DNA from: Flavobacteriales bacterium
GTDB taxonomy: Bacteria > Bacteroidota > Bacteroidia > Flavobacteriales_F > PHOS-HE28
Reading direction: 5' to 3'
NCBI GenBank assembly: GCA_023957375.1
Contig: JAMLHB010000002.1
Span: 372,001 to 436,000, forward strand
DNA: 64,000 bases
Under the pieces are notes generated by a model. The model searched no databases, had not been told where the DNA came from, and saw nothing but the letters and a program-made list of their open reading frames with translations. Shown in pieces: positions 27,415 through 36,500 of the stretch. The number at the start of each line of letters is the position of its first letter. The stretch's first letter is position 1. Position numbers and translations under genes: made by a program.

Positions 27415-28221
27415 TTATTGGGGGGATCGCTTGGTGGCCACCACCTGGTCGTCAAAGCGCAGGTCCACGGTGCTGTACCTGCGCCAATCCGCCTGTGGCA
27501 AGCCTTGTTGGTAGAATAGCTTGAGCTTGTCCAGCCGTTGGGCCAGGTGGCTTCCATCGCCGACCCGCACTTGCATCATGCCCACATTGGGCACCAGGGT
27601 GAACTCGCCTTGGGCGTCCACCACGGCCTGTCCGAAAAGCGCGCTCCAGAAGGGATTTTTGCGCAAGGTGGTGGCCAGGGCATGTATGGCTGCGCAGTGG
27701 GAGTGCATGGCCAACGAATCATTTCCGGAGGTCACATTCACCGGGGCCTGCATCCCGAAGGGTTCCTGGAGCATGCCCGTCACCACCATCACGCGGGCGG
27801 TGTAGTTGGGGTCCAGGGGCATGGTCCAGCCTTCCTTATCGATGTAGAAGCCGGTGCCATCCGCGTTCACCACGCGTACGATGGGCTCGCGCTGCCGCGC
27901 GTTGACGTGCAGCACTCCGTCCATGGTGTGGTACACATCGGCCTCCGCCACGCAAGGGATGGCACGCAGGTGTTGCTCGATGGCGGTTTCATCCAGCTTG
28001 TTCACGGGGGTTCCGATCACGGGCCCCGTGCCCGTGGCCACCTGCAGCTTCAAAGCTTCGGCATCGATGAAATGCACGTCTCCCGCAGGTGCCAGGTTCA
28101 CGCGCACTTCCCGCACGGGCACGTTGTTACCGCGCTGCTCCACGAAGCCCAGCACCGCGATCACGGCACAGGCCGCGGCGAACTTCGCCGCCAGGCGCAG
28201 GGTCTTTTTCACACGGCTCAT
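27415..28221 (-). CDS. ftsQ: Cell division protein FtsQ/DivIB
   Basis: The 268-residue bitopic divisome protein has a short cytoplasmic N-terminus, one membrane helix (about 10-27) and a periplasmic POTRA and beta domain (LDETAIEQHLRAIPCVAEADVYHTMDGVLHVNARQREPIV). Sequence conservation in FtsQ is low, but its position between murC and ftsA and its topology are diagnostic. Its ATG overlaps the murC stop by 4 bases. Confidence 0.9.
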   Translation of the reverse strand: MSRVKKTLRLAAKFAAACAVIAVLGFVEQRGNNVPVREVRVNLAPAGDVHFIDAEALKLQVATGTGPVIGTPVNKLDETAIEQHLRAIPCVAEADVYHTMDGVLHVNARQREPIVRVVNADGTGFYIDKEGWTMPLDPNYTARVMVVTGMLQEPFGMQAPVNVTSGNDSLAMHSHCAAIHALATTLRKNPFWSALFGQAVVDAQGEFTLVPNVGMMQVRVGDGSHLAQRLDKLKLFYQQGLPQADWRRYSTVDLRFDDQVVATKRSPQ

Positions 28222-29597
28222 GGGTTGGCGTTGAGCATGGTTGCAATGGCGGGGACCAGCCTGTCGACATCCCCCGCTCCAAGGGTCAGCAAGATGTCCA
28301 CATCACGGGCCTTCAACAGCGGCACCAGTTGCTCCTTTGTGCACAGGGTGGTGTTAGTCCCAATGATGCGCTTGGCCAACCAGGCGGAGGTGATGCCGGG
28401 GAGGGGTTCCTCCCGGGCCGGATAGATGTCCAACAAGATCAATTCATCCAGCAGGGCCAGGCTGTGGGCAAATCCATCGGCCAAGTCGCGGGTACGGCTG
28501 TACAAGTGGGGCTGAAAAATGCCGGTGATCGTGCGGCCGGGATAGAGCTCGCGTACGCTGCGGATGCAGGTTTCCAGCTCGGTGGGATGGTGTGCGTAGT
28601 CGTCGATGAACAGGCTTTTGGATGTGCGCGCCCGCACCTCAAAACGCCTTCTGACGCCTTGGAAGGAGGCTAAGCCCTTGCGCACCGCCTCGGGGTTCAT
28701 GCCGGCGTGCACGGCCATAGCGGCGGCGGCCACCGCGTTTTCCACGTTGTGCCTCCCTGGCATGCCCAGGGTGAGCCCTCGCAGCACGGTGCCGTTGAGC
28801 ACCAGGTCGAAGTGGTACTTGCCATCACCTACGGCAACATGCTCTGCATGGGGTCCGTCCACCTCGTCGATCCCGTAAGGCACGGCATCGCGCAAGTTGG
28901 TGACGTGCTGCCGCAGCCGGTCCATCACCCGGCGGTGGACCAGGATCCTGCCTTGTACCAGCGCGGCGAAATCGGCGTAGGCGCGGTACATGGCCTCCGC
29001 ATCCCCATAGATGTCCAAGTGGTCCGGGTCCATGGCGGTGATGACGGCGTCGGCCGGGTGCAGGGCGAGGAAGCTGCGGTCATACTCGTCCGCTTCCACC
29101 ACGTTGAGCACGGCGTTGGTATTGAGCAGCACGTTGGTGTCATAGTTGGTGCTGATCCCGCCGAGGAAGGCATTGCAGGGCACCCCTCCCTGCGTGAGCA
29201 GGTGGGCGAGCATGGTGCTCACGGTGGTTTTGCCGTGCGTGCCCGCCACGGCCAAGGTGCGCCGGTCGCGGGTAACCAGGCCGAGCACCTCGCTGCGTTT
29301 CTTGATGACGGCCCCGCGTTGCTCCCAATAGGCGATCAGCGGGTTGTCCAAGGGTACGGCCGGGGTGCGCACCACCAGCAGCTTCGCCGGATCCGCCACG
29401 CGGAATTCCCCGGGAATGTTGCGCGGGTCGGTGCTGTAGCTCACATCGATGCCTTCGTGGGCGAGTTGCGCGGCCACCTCACCCGGAGTTTTGTCGTAGC
29501 CGGCCACGGTGGCGCCTTGGCGGCGGAAATAGCGGGCAAGGCCGCTCATGCCGATGCCTCCGATGCCAATGAAGTAGATCAGTTCCGGGCGTTCCAT
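28218..29597 (-). CDS. murC: UDP-N-acetylmuramate-L-alanine ligase
   Basis: The 459-residue cytoplasmic Mur ligase adds L-alanine to UDP-MurNAc. It has a Rossmann-type N-terminus (YFIGIGGIGMSGLARYF), the ATP-binding motif GTHGKTTVSTMLAHLL and central ligase residues (EADEYDRSFLALHP). The C-terminal domain has DDYAHHPTELET, ITGIFQPHLYSRT and LTLGAGDVDRL. It sits two bases after murG and overlaps ftsQ by four. Confidence 0.98.
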   Translation of the reverse strand: MERPELIYFIGIGGIGMSGLARYFRRQGATVAGYDKTPGEVAAQLAHEGIDVSYSTDPRNIPGEFRVADPAKLLVVRTPAVPLDNPLIAYWEQRGAVIKKRSEVLGLVTRDRRTLAVAGTHGKTTVSTMLAHLLTQGGVPCNAFLGGISTNYDTNVLLNTNAVLNVVEADEYDRSFLALHPADAVITAMDPDHLDIYGDAEAMYRAYADFAALVQGRILVHRRVMDRLRQHVTNLRDAVPYGIDEVDGPHAEHVAVGDGKYHFDLVLNGTVLRGLTLGMPGRHNVENAVAAAAMAVHAGMNPEAVRKGLASFQGVRRRFEVRARTSKSLFIDDYAHHPTELETCIRSVRELYPGRTITGIFQPHLYSRTRDLADGFAHSLALLDELILLDIYPAREEPLPGITSAWLAKRIIGTNTTLCTKEQLVPLLKARDVDILLTLGAGDVDRLVPAIATMLNANP

Positions 29598-29599
29598 GG

Positions 29600-30730
29600 C
29601 TATGCGTTGCTATTGTCGTCATCCGTTGCCGGCAAGGCGATCCGCAGAACCTCGGCCGCTATGGCCGCCGCCGCATTGCCCATGCCTATCGTGGCCATGG
29701 CTTCCCTGAGGCGTTGGCGCTCCCCGGGGTCGGCGACCAGGCGCAGCAGCGCCGGGCCCAAGTGTTCCACCGCCCCGGCATCCTTCACCAGTACGGCCGC
29801 ACCTATGTCGGCGAGCGCGCGTGCATTGCTCGTCTGGTGGTCTTCGGCGGCCGTGGGCAGCGGCACCAGGATGGAGGGCAGCTGGTTCAGGCAGAGTTCG
29901 CTCACGCTGATGGCGCCGGCGCGCGCCACCACCACATCGGCAATGGCATAAGCCAGGTCCATGCGGTTGATGAAGGCCTGTACGCGGGCGCCGGTGTACG
30001 CCGCGCGCTGCACCGCCGCTTCCGCTTCGGCAAGGAAGGGGGTTCCGGTTTGCCAAATGAGCTGCACACCCCGGTCCCTGAGCTGTTCAAGTGCGGCCAT
30101 TACCCCGAGGTTGATGCCGCGCGCGCCCAAGCTGCCCCCGGTAACGAAAACCACCGGTGCCCCATCCTGCAAGTTGAAGTGTTCAAAGCCTCGCGGACGC
30201 TTTCCCGCAAGGCGCACCATGTCCTGGCGCACGGGGTTGCCGGTCAGCCTGATCTTCTCCTTGGGGAAAAAGCGGTCCATCCCGGAGTAGGCCACGCAAA
30301 TGATCGAAGCCCGTTTGGCCAGCATGCGGTTCGTGGCGCCGGCATGGCTGTTCTGCTCCTGGATGAGGGTGGGCACCCCGGCGCGCTGGGCAGCGGCGAT
30401 CACCGGGCCGCTCGCATAGCCGCCTACGCCCACGGCCACCTGCGGCTTGAAGGTGCGCACGATGCGGCGGGCCTTCCACATGCTCCTGAGCAACCGCCAA
30501 GGCAGGCCGATGTTCTTCCACAGGGCCTTGCGCTGGAACCCGCGGATGGGCAGGCCGGCGATCTCGTATCCCGCTGCGGGCACCTTCTCCATCTCCATCT
30601 TCCCTTCCGCGCCCACGAACAGAAAACGTGCATCGGGCACGCGTTCCTTCACCGCATTGGCGATGGCGATGGCCGGGAAGATGTGCCCCCCCGTGCCTCC
30701 CCCGCTGATCATGACCTTAAGCTGCGGCAT
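29600..30730 (-). CDS. murG: Undecaprenyl-PP-MurNAc-pentapeptide GlcNAc transferase
   Basis: The 376-residue GT28 enzyme makes lipid II from lipid I at the inner face of the membrane. It starts MPQLKVMISGGGTGGHIFPA, with the glycine-rich loop used for lipid I binding. GGYASGPVIAAAQ and the C-terminal UDP-GlcNAc region (VTGGSLGARGIN, RAGAISVSEL, PTAAEDHQTSNA) follow. The start at 30730 overlaps the end of ftsW by 14 bases; an in-frame ATG at 30745 is an alternative. Confidence 0.97.
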   Translation of the reverse strand: MPQLKVMISGGGTGGHIFPAIAIANAVKERVPDARFLFVGAEGKMEMEKVPAAGYEIAGLPIRGFQRKALWKNIGLPWRLLRSMWKARRIVRTFKPQVAVGVGGYASGPVIAAAQRAGVPTLIQEQNSHAGATNRMLAKRASIICVAYSGMDRFFPKEKIRLTGNPVRQDMVRLAGKRPRGFEHFNLQDGAPVVFVTGGSLGARGINLGVMAALEQLRDRGVQLIWQTGTPFLAEAEAAVQRAAYTGARVQAFINRMDLAYAIADVVVARAGAISVSELCLNQLPSILVPLPTAAEDHQTSNARALADIGAAVLVKDAGAVEHLGPALLRLVADPGERQRLREAMATIGMGNAAAAIAAEVLRIALPATDDDNSNA

Positions 30731-31916
30731 GGGCACCTGATGCATGGGGATTCCCGGCCTTGGCGTTGGCTGGATCGTCGTATACACTGCGGCTTACACT
30801 GAGGATGATGCCGATGGCCAGGCAGGTGAACCACATGCTGGTGCCGCCCATGCTCACCAAGGGGAGCGGCTGGCCGGTCACGGGCACCAGGTTTACGCCA
30901 ACGGCCATGTTCACCAGCGCCTGCATCACCAAACCCAACGCCAGGCCGATGGCCACCAGCGAGCCGAACGGCTTCTCGCAGCGGTTGGCGATTCGCCTGG
31001 CACGCGACAGCAGGATCACATACAGCAGCAACACGCCCAGCCCGCCGATGATCGAACCGTACTCCTCGATGATGAAGGCGTAGATCATGTCGCTCTCGGG
31101 GTGCGGCATGTAGTTGCGTGAAGTACCCGTTCCGGGGCCGTTGGGCAGGAAGCCGCCGTGTACAATCGCGATCTTCGCCTTGTTCACCTGGTAATTGGCG
31201 TCGCTATCGGTGCCTCCATGGCTTTCGATCCGCGCCTGCCATGTTTGCAACCGGGGCAACAGTTCCGGGTTGGCCTTGGAGAGGAGCAGCAACAGGGCAA
31301 AGCCGCCCGCAGCTACGCCGCAGATGCCCAGCAGATGCTTCATTGGCACCCCGCCGATGAACATCAGCACCATGCAGGTGGCGAAGAGCAGGGCCGCGGT
31401 GGAAAAATTGGCCGGCAGGATGGCGGCGGCCACGGCACCCACAGGAAGCATCAGGCGCAGCAGCACCTCGCGGAAGGTCCATGGTTCGCCATGCCGCCGA
31501 GCCAACACGCGGGCCGTGTAGGCGATAATGACCACGCGGGCCAGGTCGCTCGTCTGAAAGGTGAGCCCGATGCCCGGAATGGCCAGCCACCGCGAAGCAC
31601 CGTTCACATTGCTGCCCACCAGCAGGGTAAGGACAAGCAACGCCACGGTGGCGCCCAAGAACACTTGCGACAGTTTGGAATACACCGTGTAGCGCAGCTT
31701 GCTGGCGGCATACATGATACCCCCTCCCCCGGCCAGCATCAAAGCATGCTTCACCAGGATCCTGAACGTGCCGCCGGTATCGCGCCAGCCCATCCACGAG
31801 GAGGCGCTATATACCGCCAACAGGCTGGTAACGGCCAACAGCAAGGCCACCATCCAAATGGTGCGGTCACCTCGTAGGTGCCGGTCCAGCAAAACATTCA
31901 TCCGTGGGTTGTACAT
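30717..31916 (-). CDS. ftsW: Septal peptidoglycan polymerase FtsW
   Basis: The 399-residue SEDS-family protein has about ten membrane helices. It polymerises lipid II at the septum together with FtsI. Conserved segments include LAVYSASSW, QTSDLARVVIIAYTARVLARRH, TGTSRNYMPHPESDMIYAFIIEEYG and VPVTGQPLPLVSMGGTS. A second ATG five codons in (31901) is also possible. Its start is 10 bases after the MurD-CTD-like gene. Confidence 0.96.
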   Translation of the reverse strand: MYNPRMNVLLDRHLRGDRTIWMVALLLAVTSLLAVYSASSWMGWRDTGGTFRILVKHALMLAGGGGIMYAASKLRYTVYSKLSQVFLGATVALLVLTLLVGSNVNGASRWLAIPGIGLTFQTSDLARVVIIAYTARVLARRHGEPWTFREVLLRLMLPVGAVAAAILPANFSTAALLFATCMVLMFIGGVPMKHLLGICGVAAGGFALLLLLSKANPELLPRLQTWQARIESHGGTDSDANYQVNKAKIAIVHGGFLPNGPGTGTSRNYMPHPESDMIYAFIIEEYGSIIGGLGVLLLYVILLSRARRIANRCEKPFGSLVAIGLALGLVMQALVNMAVGVNLVPVTGQPLPLVSMGGTSMWFTCLAIGIILSVSRSVYDDPANAKAGNPHASGAHAAA

Positions 31917-31926
31917 GGCGCGGGGG

Positions 31927-32415
31927 TCAGAGGTCTTTCAAGGCAAGTCTGTATTCCTTCCCGGAACCCGCACTGCTCCCCGTTTCCTGCAAGGCAGGGC
32001 CATCTGGGCAAAAGAGGACCTTCCCCCCTTGCACAGCCAGTTCACGCGCGGTGAAGACGGCCGTGCGGAGGTCGGGGGTGAAATAGGCCAGCTCCGATCC
32101 GGCGCTCCACGCATCCACCAGTGCGGGATCGGCCTTGCCATGGAACACTACGGCATCCACGTGCGCATGGAGGAGCTCCATCACACGTTCGTCCAAGGAA
32201 CCGGCCACGCCCGCATCCGCGATCCACACCAGGGGCTTGCCCAGCCCGGAGATGGCCTGAAGGGTTCCGTCCAACGTTGCCCCGGCGGAAAGCTCCATGT
32301 AATCCACGCCGGCAATGGAGGCCACGGTGCCCAACACCCCCGTCACCCGGGGCGTCCGATCGCGCGCGGAAGCCAATTGCTCCGCCCATTGTGCCATGGT
32401 CTTGCCTGCTGACAT
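31927..32415 (-). CDS. Free-standing MurD C-terminal-domain paralog
   Basis: This 162-residue protein lies between murD and ftsW, 25 bases after the murD stop and 10 before ftsW, so it belongs to the dcw operon. Its residues ~20-162 align end to end with the C-terminal domain of the neighbouring MurD: GVDYMELSAGATLDGT matches [29 protein letters not shown] matches [25 protein letters not shown] matches [12 protein letters not shown], and GGKVLFCPDGPALQ matches [14 protein letters not shown]. The residues typical of the ligase active site ([15 protein letters not shown]...RG) are lost, and the N-terminal UDP-binding and central ATPase domains are absent. It is therefore unlikely to be a ligase. 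No signal peptide or membrane helix is seen. A regulatory or structural role in the Mur/Fts complex is an inference. Confidence 0.8.
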   Translation of the reverse strand: MSAGKTMAQWAEQLASARDRTPRVTGVLGTVASIAGVDYMELSAGATLDGTLQAISGLGKPLVWIADAGVAGSLDERVMELLHAHVDAVVFHGKADPALVDAWSAGSELAYFTPDLRTAVFTARELAVQGGKVLFCPDGPALQETGSSAGSGKEYRLALKDL

Positions 32416-32440
32416 GGGGTCCGAGATTTCCACGGTTGGC

Positions 32441-33793
32441 TCAGAGCGCACGCACCGCTGCCTTGAACTTGCGGCCGCGGTCCTCGTAATTTTCAAACAG
32501 GTCGAAGCTGGCACAAGCGGGGCTGAGCAACACCACATCGCCGGGTTCGCCCAGTTCGTATCCCTTGTTCACGGCTGCTTCCGCCGAATCCACGTCGGTT
32601 ATCGAACCTACGATGTCGCCGAAGGCCTGGTGGATCTTTTCATTGTCCACGCCCAAGCAGATGATGGCCTTCACCTTGCGGCGTACCAGGTCGCGCAATT
32701 CCGAATAATCATTTCCCTTGTCCACACCGCCCACCACCCAGATCACGGGCTGCTCCATGCTCTCCAGGGCGAACCAGGTGCTGTTGACGTTGGTGGCCTT
32801 CGAGTCGTTGATGAACTCCACGCCGTTCACCGTGCCAACGCGCTCCAGGCGGTGCTCCACATTGCGGAAATCGGCCAGCGCATCGCGCAGCACATCGCTG
32901 CGCACGTCCAGCACACGCGCCGCAATGCCCGCCGCCAGGGAGTTGTACACATTGTGTTTGCCTTGCAGGGCTAGTTCCAGGATGCTCATGGTGAAGGAGG
33001 ATTGGTTGGTGTTGATGTGGATGTTTTCGTTTTGGAGGAAGCCGCCCTGTTCCACTTGGGTGCGGATGGAGAAGGGCCAATGGCGTGCGCGCACCGTATG
33101 GCGTTTGAGGCCTTCCCGGGTTTGGGGGTCGTCGGCACAGAAGATGAAGTGGTCTTCGGGCCCCTGGTTCATGGCGATGCGGAACTTGCTGGCCACATAG
33201 TTCTCCATGCGGTGGTCGTAGCGGTCCAGGTGGTCCGGCGTGATGTTGGTGATCACGGCAATGCGGGGCTTGAGGGTGCTGGTGCCGTCCAACTGGAAGC
33301 TGCTCAGCTCGAGCACCAGGATGTCATGCCGCTCCTTGGCTACCAGCCCTGCGAAGGAGGTGCCCACGTTTCCTGCGAGCCCGGCGTCCATGCCGGCCTT
33401 GCGGAGGATGTGGTGCACCAGGAGCGTGGTGGTGGTTTTTCCATTGCTTCCGGTGATGCCGATGATGGGCACGGTGACATGGCGCGACGCGAACTCCACC
33501 TCCGCGATCACCGGCACGCCCTTGCTGCGCAGCGCCTTGACCACCGAGGCCGTGTCGGGGATTCCCGGGCTTTTGACCACCTCGTCGGCCGCGAGGACCC
33601 GGTGCAAGGTGTGCCCGCCCTGCTCATGCCCGATGCCAGCTTCCTCCAAGCGTTTCCGGAACGGCTCCGCGATCAGGCCGGCATCACTGACAAAGACCGG
33701 CACGCCGAGCTTCTTGGCCAACAGGGCAGCCCCCACGCCGCTCTCCCCCGCGCCCAGCACCACCAGCTCTTTTGCCTTGCCCGCCGCGTTCAT
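32441..33793 (-). CDS. murD: UDP-MurNAc-L-alanine:D-glutamate ligase
   Basis: The 450-residue cytoplasmic Mur ligase adds D-glutamate. The N-terminal UDP-binding domain has [18 protein letters not shown], and the ATP loop is [17 protein letters not shown]. The central domain has [20 protein letters not shown] and the C-terminal domain [18 protein letters not shown] with [19 protein letters not shown]. The start overlaps the mraY stop by 4 bases. Its C-terminal domain is duplicated as the next gene. Confidence 0.98.
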   Translation of the reverse strand: MNAAGKAKELVVLGAGESGVGAALLAKKLGVPVFVSDAGLIAEPFRKRLEEAGIGHEQGGHTLHRVLAADEVVKSPGIPDTASVVKALRSKGVPVIAEVEFASRHVTVPIIGITGSNGKTTTTLLVHHILRKAGMDAGLAGNVGTSFAGLVAKERHDILVLELSSFQLDGTSTLKPRIAVITNITPDHLDRYDHRMENYVASKFRIAMNQGPEDHFIFCADDPQTREGLKRHTVRARHWPFSIRTQVEQGGFLQNENIHINTNQSSFTMSILELALQGKHNVYNSLAAGIAARVLDVRSDVLRDALADFRNVEHRLERVGTVNGVEFINDSKATNVNSTWFALESMEQPVIWVVGGVDKGNDYSELRDLVRRKVKAIICLGVDNEKIHQAFGDIVGSITDVDSAEAAVNKGYELGEPGDVVLLSPACASFDLFENYEDRGRKFKAAVRAL

Positions 33794-35037
33794 CGCAGTT
33801 TCAGTGTTACCAGGGTGGCCACGGCGAGCATCACGCCCACAATGAGGAAGCGGGTGACGATCTTGCTTTCGTGGTAGCCGAGTTTTTGGAAATGGTGGTG
33901 CAAGGGGGCCATTTTGAAGATCCGGCGTCCCTCGCCATAGCGTTTGCGGGTGTACTTGAACCAGGACACCTGCATCATCACGCTCAGGTTCTCCACCACG
34001 AACACGCCGCAGAGCACGGGGATCAGGAGTTCCTTGCGCACCAGGATGGCCAGTGCGGCGATCACTCCGCCCAAGGCGAGGCTGCCGGTGTCGCCCATAA
34101 AGACCTGCGCGGGATAGGCGTTGTACCAGAGGAAACCGATGCAGGCCCCCAGCAACGCCCCCACGAACACCACCAGCTCGCCGATGCCCGGGATGTACAT
34201 CACGTCCAGGTATTGGGAGAAGATGATGTTGCCGCCGATGTAGGTGAGCACCCCCAGTGCCAGCACGATGATGGCACTGGTGCCCGCGGCCAGCCCATCG
34301 ATGCCGTCGGTGATGTTGGCCCCATTGCTGACGGCGGTGATGATGAAGACCACCACCAGCACGTACAGCACCCAGGTGTATTTGCGGGCCTCGCGGCCGA
34401 AGAGCCCCATCACCGAGGAGTAGTTCAGCTCATTGCCCTTCACAAAGGGGATGGTGGTGTTGGGCTGCCTCCGGTCCAGCAGGTAGTGCTTGGTGCCGCT
34501 GTCCTCGGTGAACACGCTGATCTCGGCCGGGTCGAACTGCTCGGCGATCACTTGGGGCACTTCCACCTTGGTGCGGATCGCCGGGTGGAAATACACGGTC
34601 AGCCCAATGACCAGGCCGATGCCGATCTGGCCGATGACCTTGAACATGCCGGCCAGGCCCCGTTTGTCCTTTTTGAAGACCTTGATGTAATCGTCGATGA
34701 AGCCGATGGTGCCCAACCACACCATGGCGATGAGCATGAGCAGGATGTAGATGTTGTCCAACCGGGCGAACAACAGGGTGGGCGCGATGGTGGCCAGAAT
34801 GATGATGAGGCCGCCCATGGTCGGCGTTCCCTGTTTTGCCACCTGGCCCTCGAGGCCGAGGTCCCGCACGGTCTCGCCCACCTGCTTTCGCTGCAGCAGC
34901 CTGATGATGCCCTTGCCCCACCACAGGGAGATCATCAGGGAGGCGATCAAAGCCATGCCGGCCCGGAAGCTGATGTAATCGAACACACCGCTTCCGGGGA
35001 AGGCCAGGTGGAACCCGTTGATGAGGTGGTAGAACAT
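33790..35037 (-). CDS. mraY: Phospho-MurNAc-pentapeptide translocase
   Basis: The 415-residue polytopic membrane enzyme transfers phospho-MurNAc-pentapeptide to undecaprenyl phosphate, giving lipid I. It has about ten helices with conserved signatures [55 protein letters not shown] and the HHH-type APLHHHFQK. It includes a ~40-residue loop rich in charged residues ([20 protein letters not shown]), a known Bacteroidota insertion. The start shares one base with the murE stop. Confidence 0.98.
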   Translation of the reverse strand: MFYHLINGFHLAFPGSGVFDYISFRAGMALIASLMISLWWGKGIIRLLQRKQVGETVRDLGLEGQVAKQGTPTMGGLIIILATIAPTLLFARLDNIYILLMLIAMVWLGTIGFIDDYIKVFKKDKRGLAGMFKVIGQIGIGLVIGLTVYFHPAIRTKVEVPQVIAEQFDPAEISVFTEDSGTKHYLLDRRQPNTTIPFVKGNELNYSSVMGLFGREARKYTWVLYVLVVVFIITAVSNGANITDGIDGLAAGTSAIIVLALGVLTYIGGNIIFSQYLDVMYIPGIGELVVFVGALLGACIGFLWYNAYPAQVFMGDTGSLALGGVIAALAILVRKELLIPVLCGVFVVENLSVMMQVSWFKYTRKRYGEGRRIFKMAPLHHHFQKLGYHESKIVTRFLIVGVMLAVATLVTLKLR

Positions 35038-36500
35038 TACTTGCCGAGGAGTTCAAGGGTTTCCTTCATTACCTCCACATCACTGAAGTGGTGGCGCACG
35101 CCGTGCACCTCCTGGTAGGTTTCATGGCCCTTTCCGGCCACCAGCACCACATCGCCCGGGGCGGCCATGCCCAAGGCCTGGCGAATGGCCTCGCGGCGGT
35201 CGGCATTGACGAATGCCCGTGCCTGGTCCGCGGGCAACAAGCCCTTGCGCATATCATCGATGATGGCCATGGGCTCCTCACTGCGCGGGTTGTCGCTGGT
35301 GAGGATCACCGTTCTGCTCAAGCCTGCGGCAATGGCGGCCATCAGCGGCCGCTTGGTCTTGTCGCGGTCGCCGCCGCAGCCTACCACGGAGATCACGCGG
35401 TCGCGGTCGCCGCATACGGCGCCGATGGTGTTGAGCACATTCTTCAATGCATCGGGCGTGTGCGCGTAATCCACGATGCCGATCACGCCGCCCCGCCCCC
35501 TGACCACTTGGAAGCGCCCCGGCGGCGGCTCGAGGCTGCTCAGTGCCGTAAGCACTTCCACCTGCGGCTGGCCCAGCAGCACGGCCGCCGCATACACGGC
35601 CAACAGGTTGCTGGCGTTGAACTCGCCCACCAACTTGGAGTACACCTCATGGCCGTCGATGTTGAGCTGCAGACCGGCGAGCTGGTTCTCGATGATGCGT
35701 GCGCGATGGTCGGCCAGGTTGCGCACGGCATAGGTGCTTTTGGCAGCCTTGGTGTTCTGCACCATCACTGCGCCATGCGGGTCGTCCGCGTTCACCAAGG
35801 CATGTGCTTCCGCCGGCAAGGCATCGAAGAATCCCTTCTTGGCCCGGATGTAGTTGTCGAACGTGCCGTGGTAATCCAGGTGGTCATGGGTGATGTTGGT
35901 GAATATGCCGAGGGCGAACTGGAGCCCTGCGACCCGTTCCTGCACCACGGCATGGCTGCTCACCTCCATGAAGCAGTGGGTGGCGCCCCGTTCCACCATT
36001 TCGGCGAGCAGCTCGTTGATGCGCAACGGGTCCGGCGTGGTGTGGGTGGCCGGCAACACCTCGTTGCCCATGCGGATCTCCACCGTGGAGATCAGTCCGC
36101 AGGTGTAGCCCAGCGCGGTAAAAAGCTCGTGCAGCATGGTGGCCACGCTGGTCTTTCCGTTGGTGCCGGTAACACCGGCCAACCTCAGTTTCCGATCGGG
36201 ATGGTCGTGGAAATTCCCGGCCATGATCGCCAAGGCGTGCCGGCTGTCGGCCACGCGCACATAGGTCACGCCCTCCTTCATTTCGCCGGGCAGTTTCTCG
36301 CAGATCACGGCCACTGCGCCCCTTTCCACTGCGGCCTGGATGAAGGCATGCCCGTCGCTGTGGGTGCCGCGCACGGCCACGAAGGCGCCCGCCGGCCCGG
36401 CCCACCGGCTGTCGAAGGCGATGGATGCGATGGGTGTACGCGTATCACCGGCCACTTCTTCCAGGCGCGTGCGGTACAGGAGGTCCTTCAGCAGTTTCAT
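35037..36500 (-). CDS. murE: UDP-MurNAc-tripeptide synthetase, meso-DAP type
   Basis: The 487-residue cytoplasmic ligase adds the third amino acid of the stem peptide. It has the ATP loop [31 protein letters not shown], a central carbamylated-Lys region, and the C-terminal substrate motif [14 protein letters not shown] is the established signature for meso-diaminopimelate specificity, so the peptidoglycan is of the A1gamma type. It overlaps ftsI by 4 bases. Confidence 0.97.
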   Translation of the reverse strand: MKLLKDLLYRTRLEEVAGDTRTPIASIAFDSRWAGPAGAFVAVRGTHSDGHAFIQAAVERGAVAVICEKLPGEMKEGVTYVRVADSRHALAIMAGNFHDHPDRKLRLAGVTGTNGKTSVATMLHELFTALGYTCGLISTVEIRMGNEVLPATHTTPDPLRINELLAEMVERGATHCFMEVSSHAVVQERVAGLQFALGIFTNITHDHLDYHGTFDNYIRAKKGFFDALPAEAHALVNADDPHGAVMVQNTKAAKSTYAVRNLADHRARIIENQLAGLQLNIDGHEVYSKLVGEFNASNLLAVYAAAVLLGQPQVEVLTALSSLEPPPGRFQVVRGRGGVIGIVDYAHTPDALKNVLNTIGAVCGDRDRVISVVGCGGDRDKTKRPLMAAIAAGLSRTVILTSDNPRSEEPMAIIDDMRKGLLPADQARAFVNADRREAIRQALGMAAPGDVVLVAGKGHETYQEVHGVRHHFSDVEVMKETLELLGK

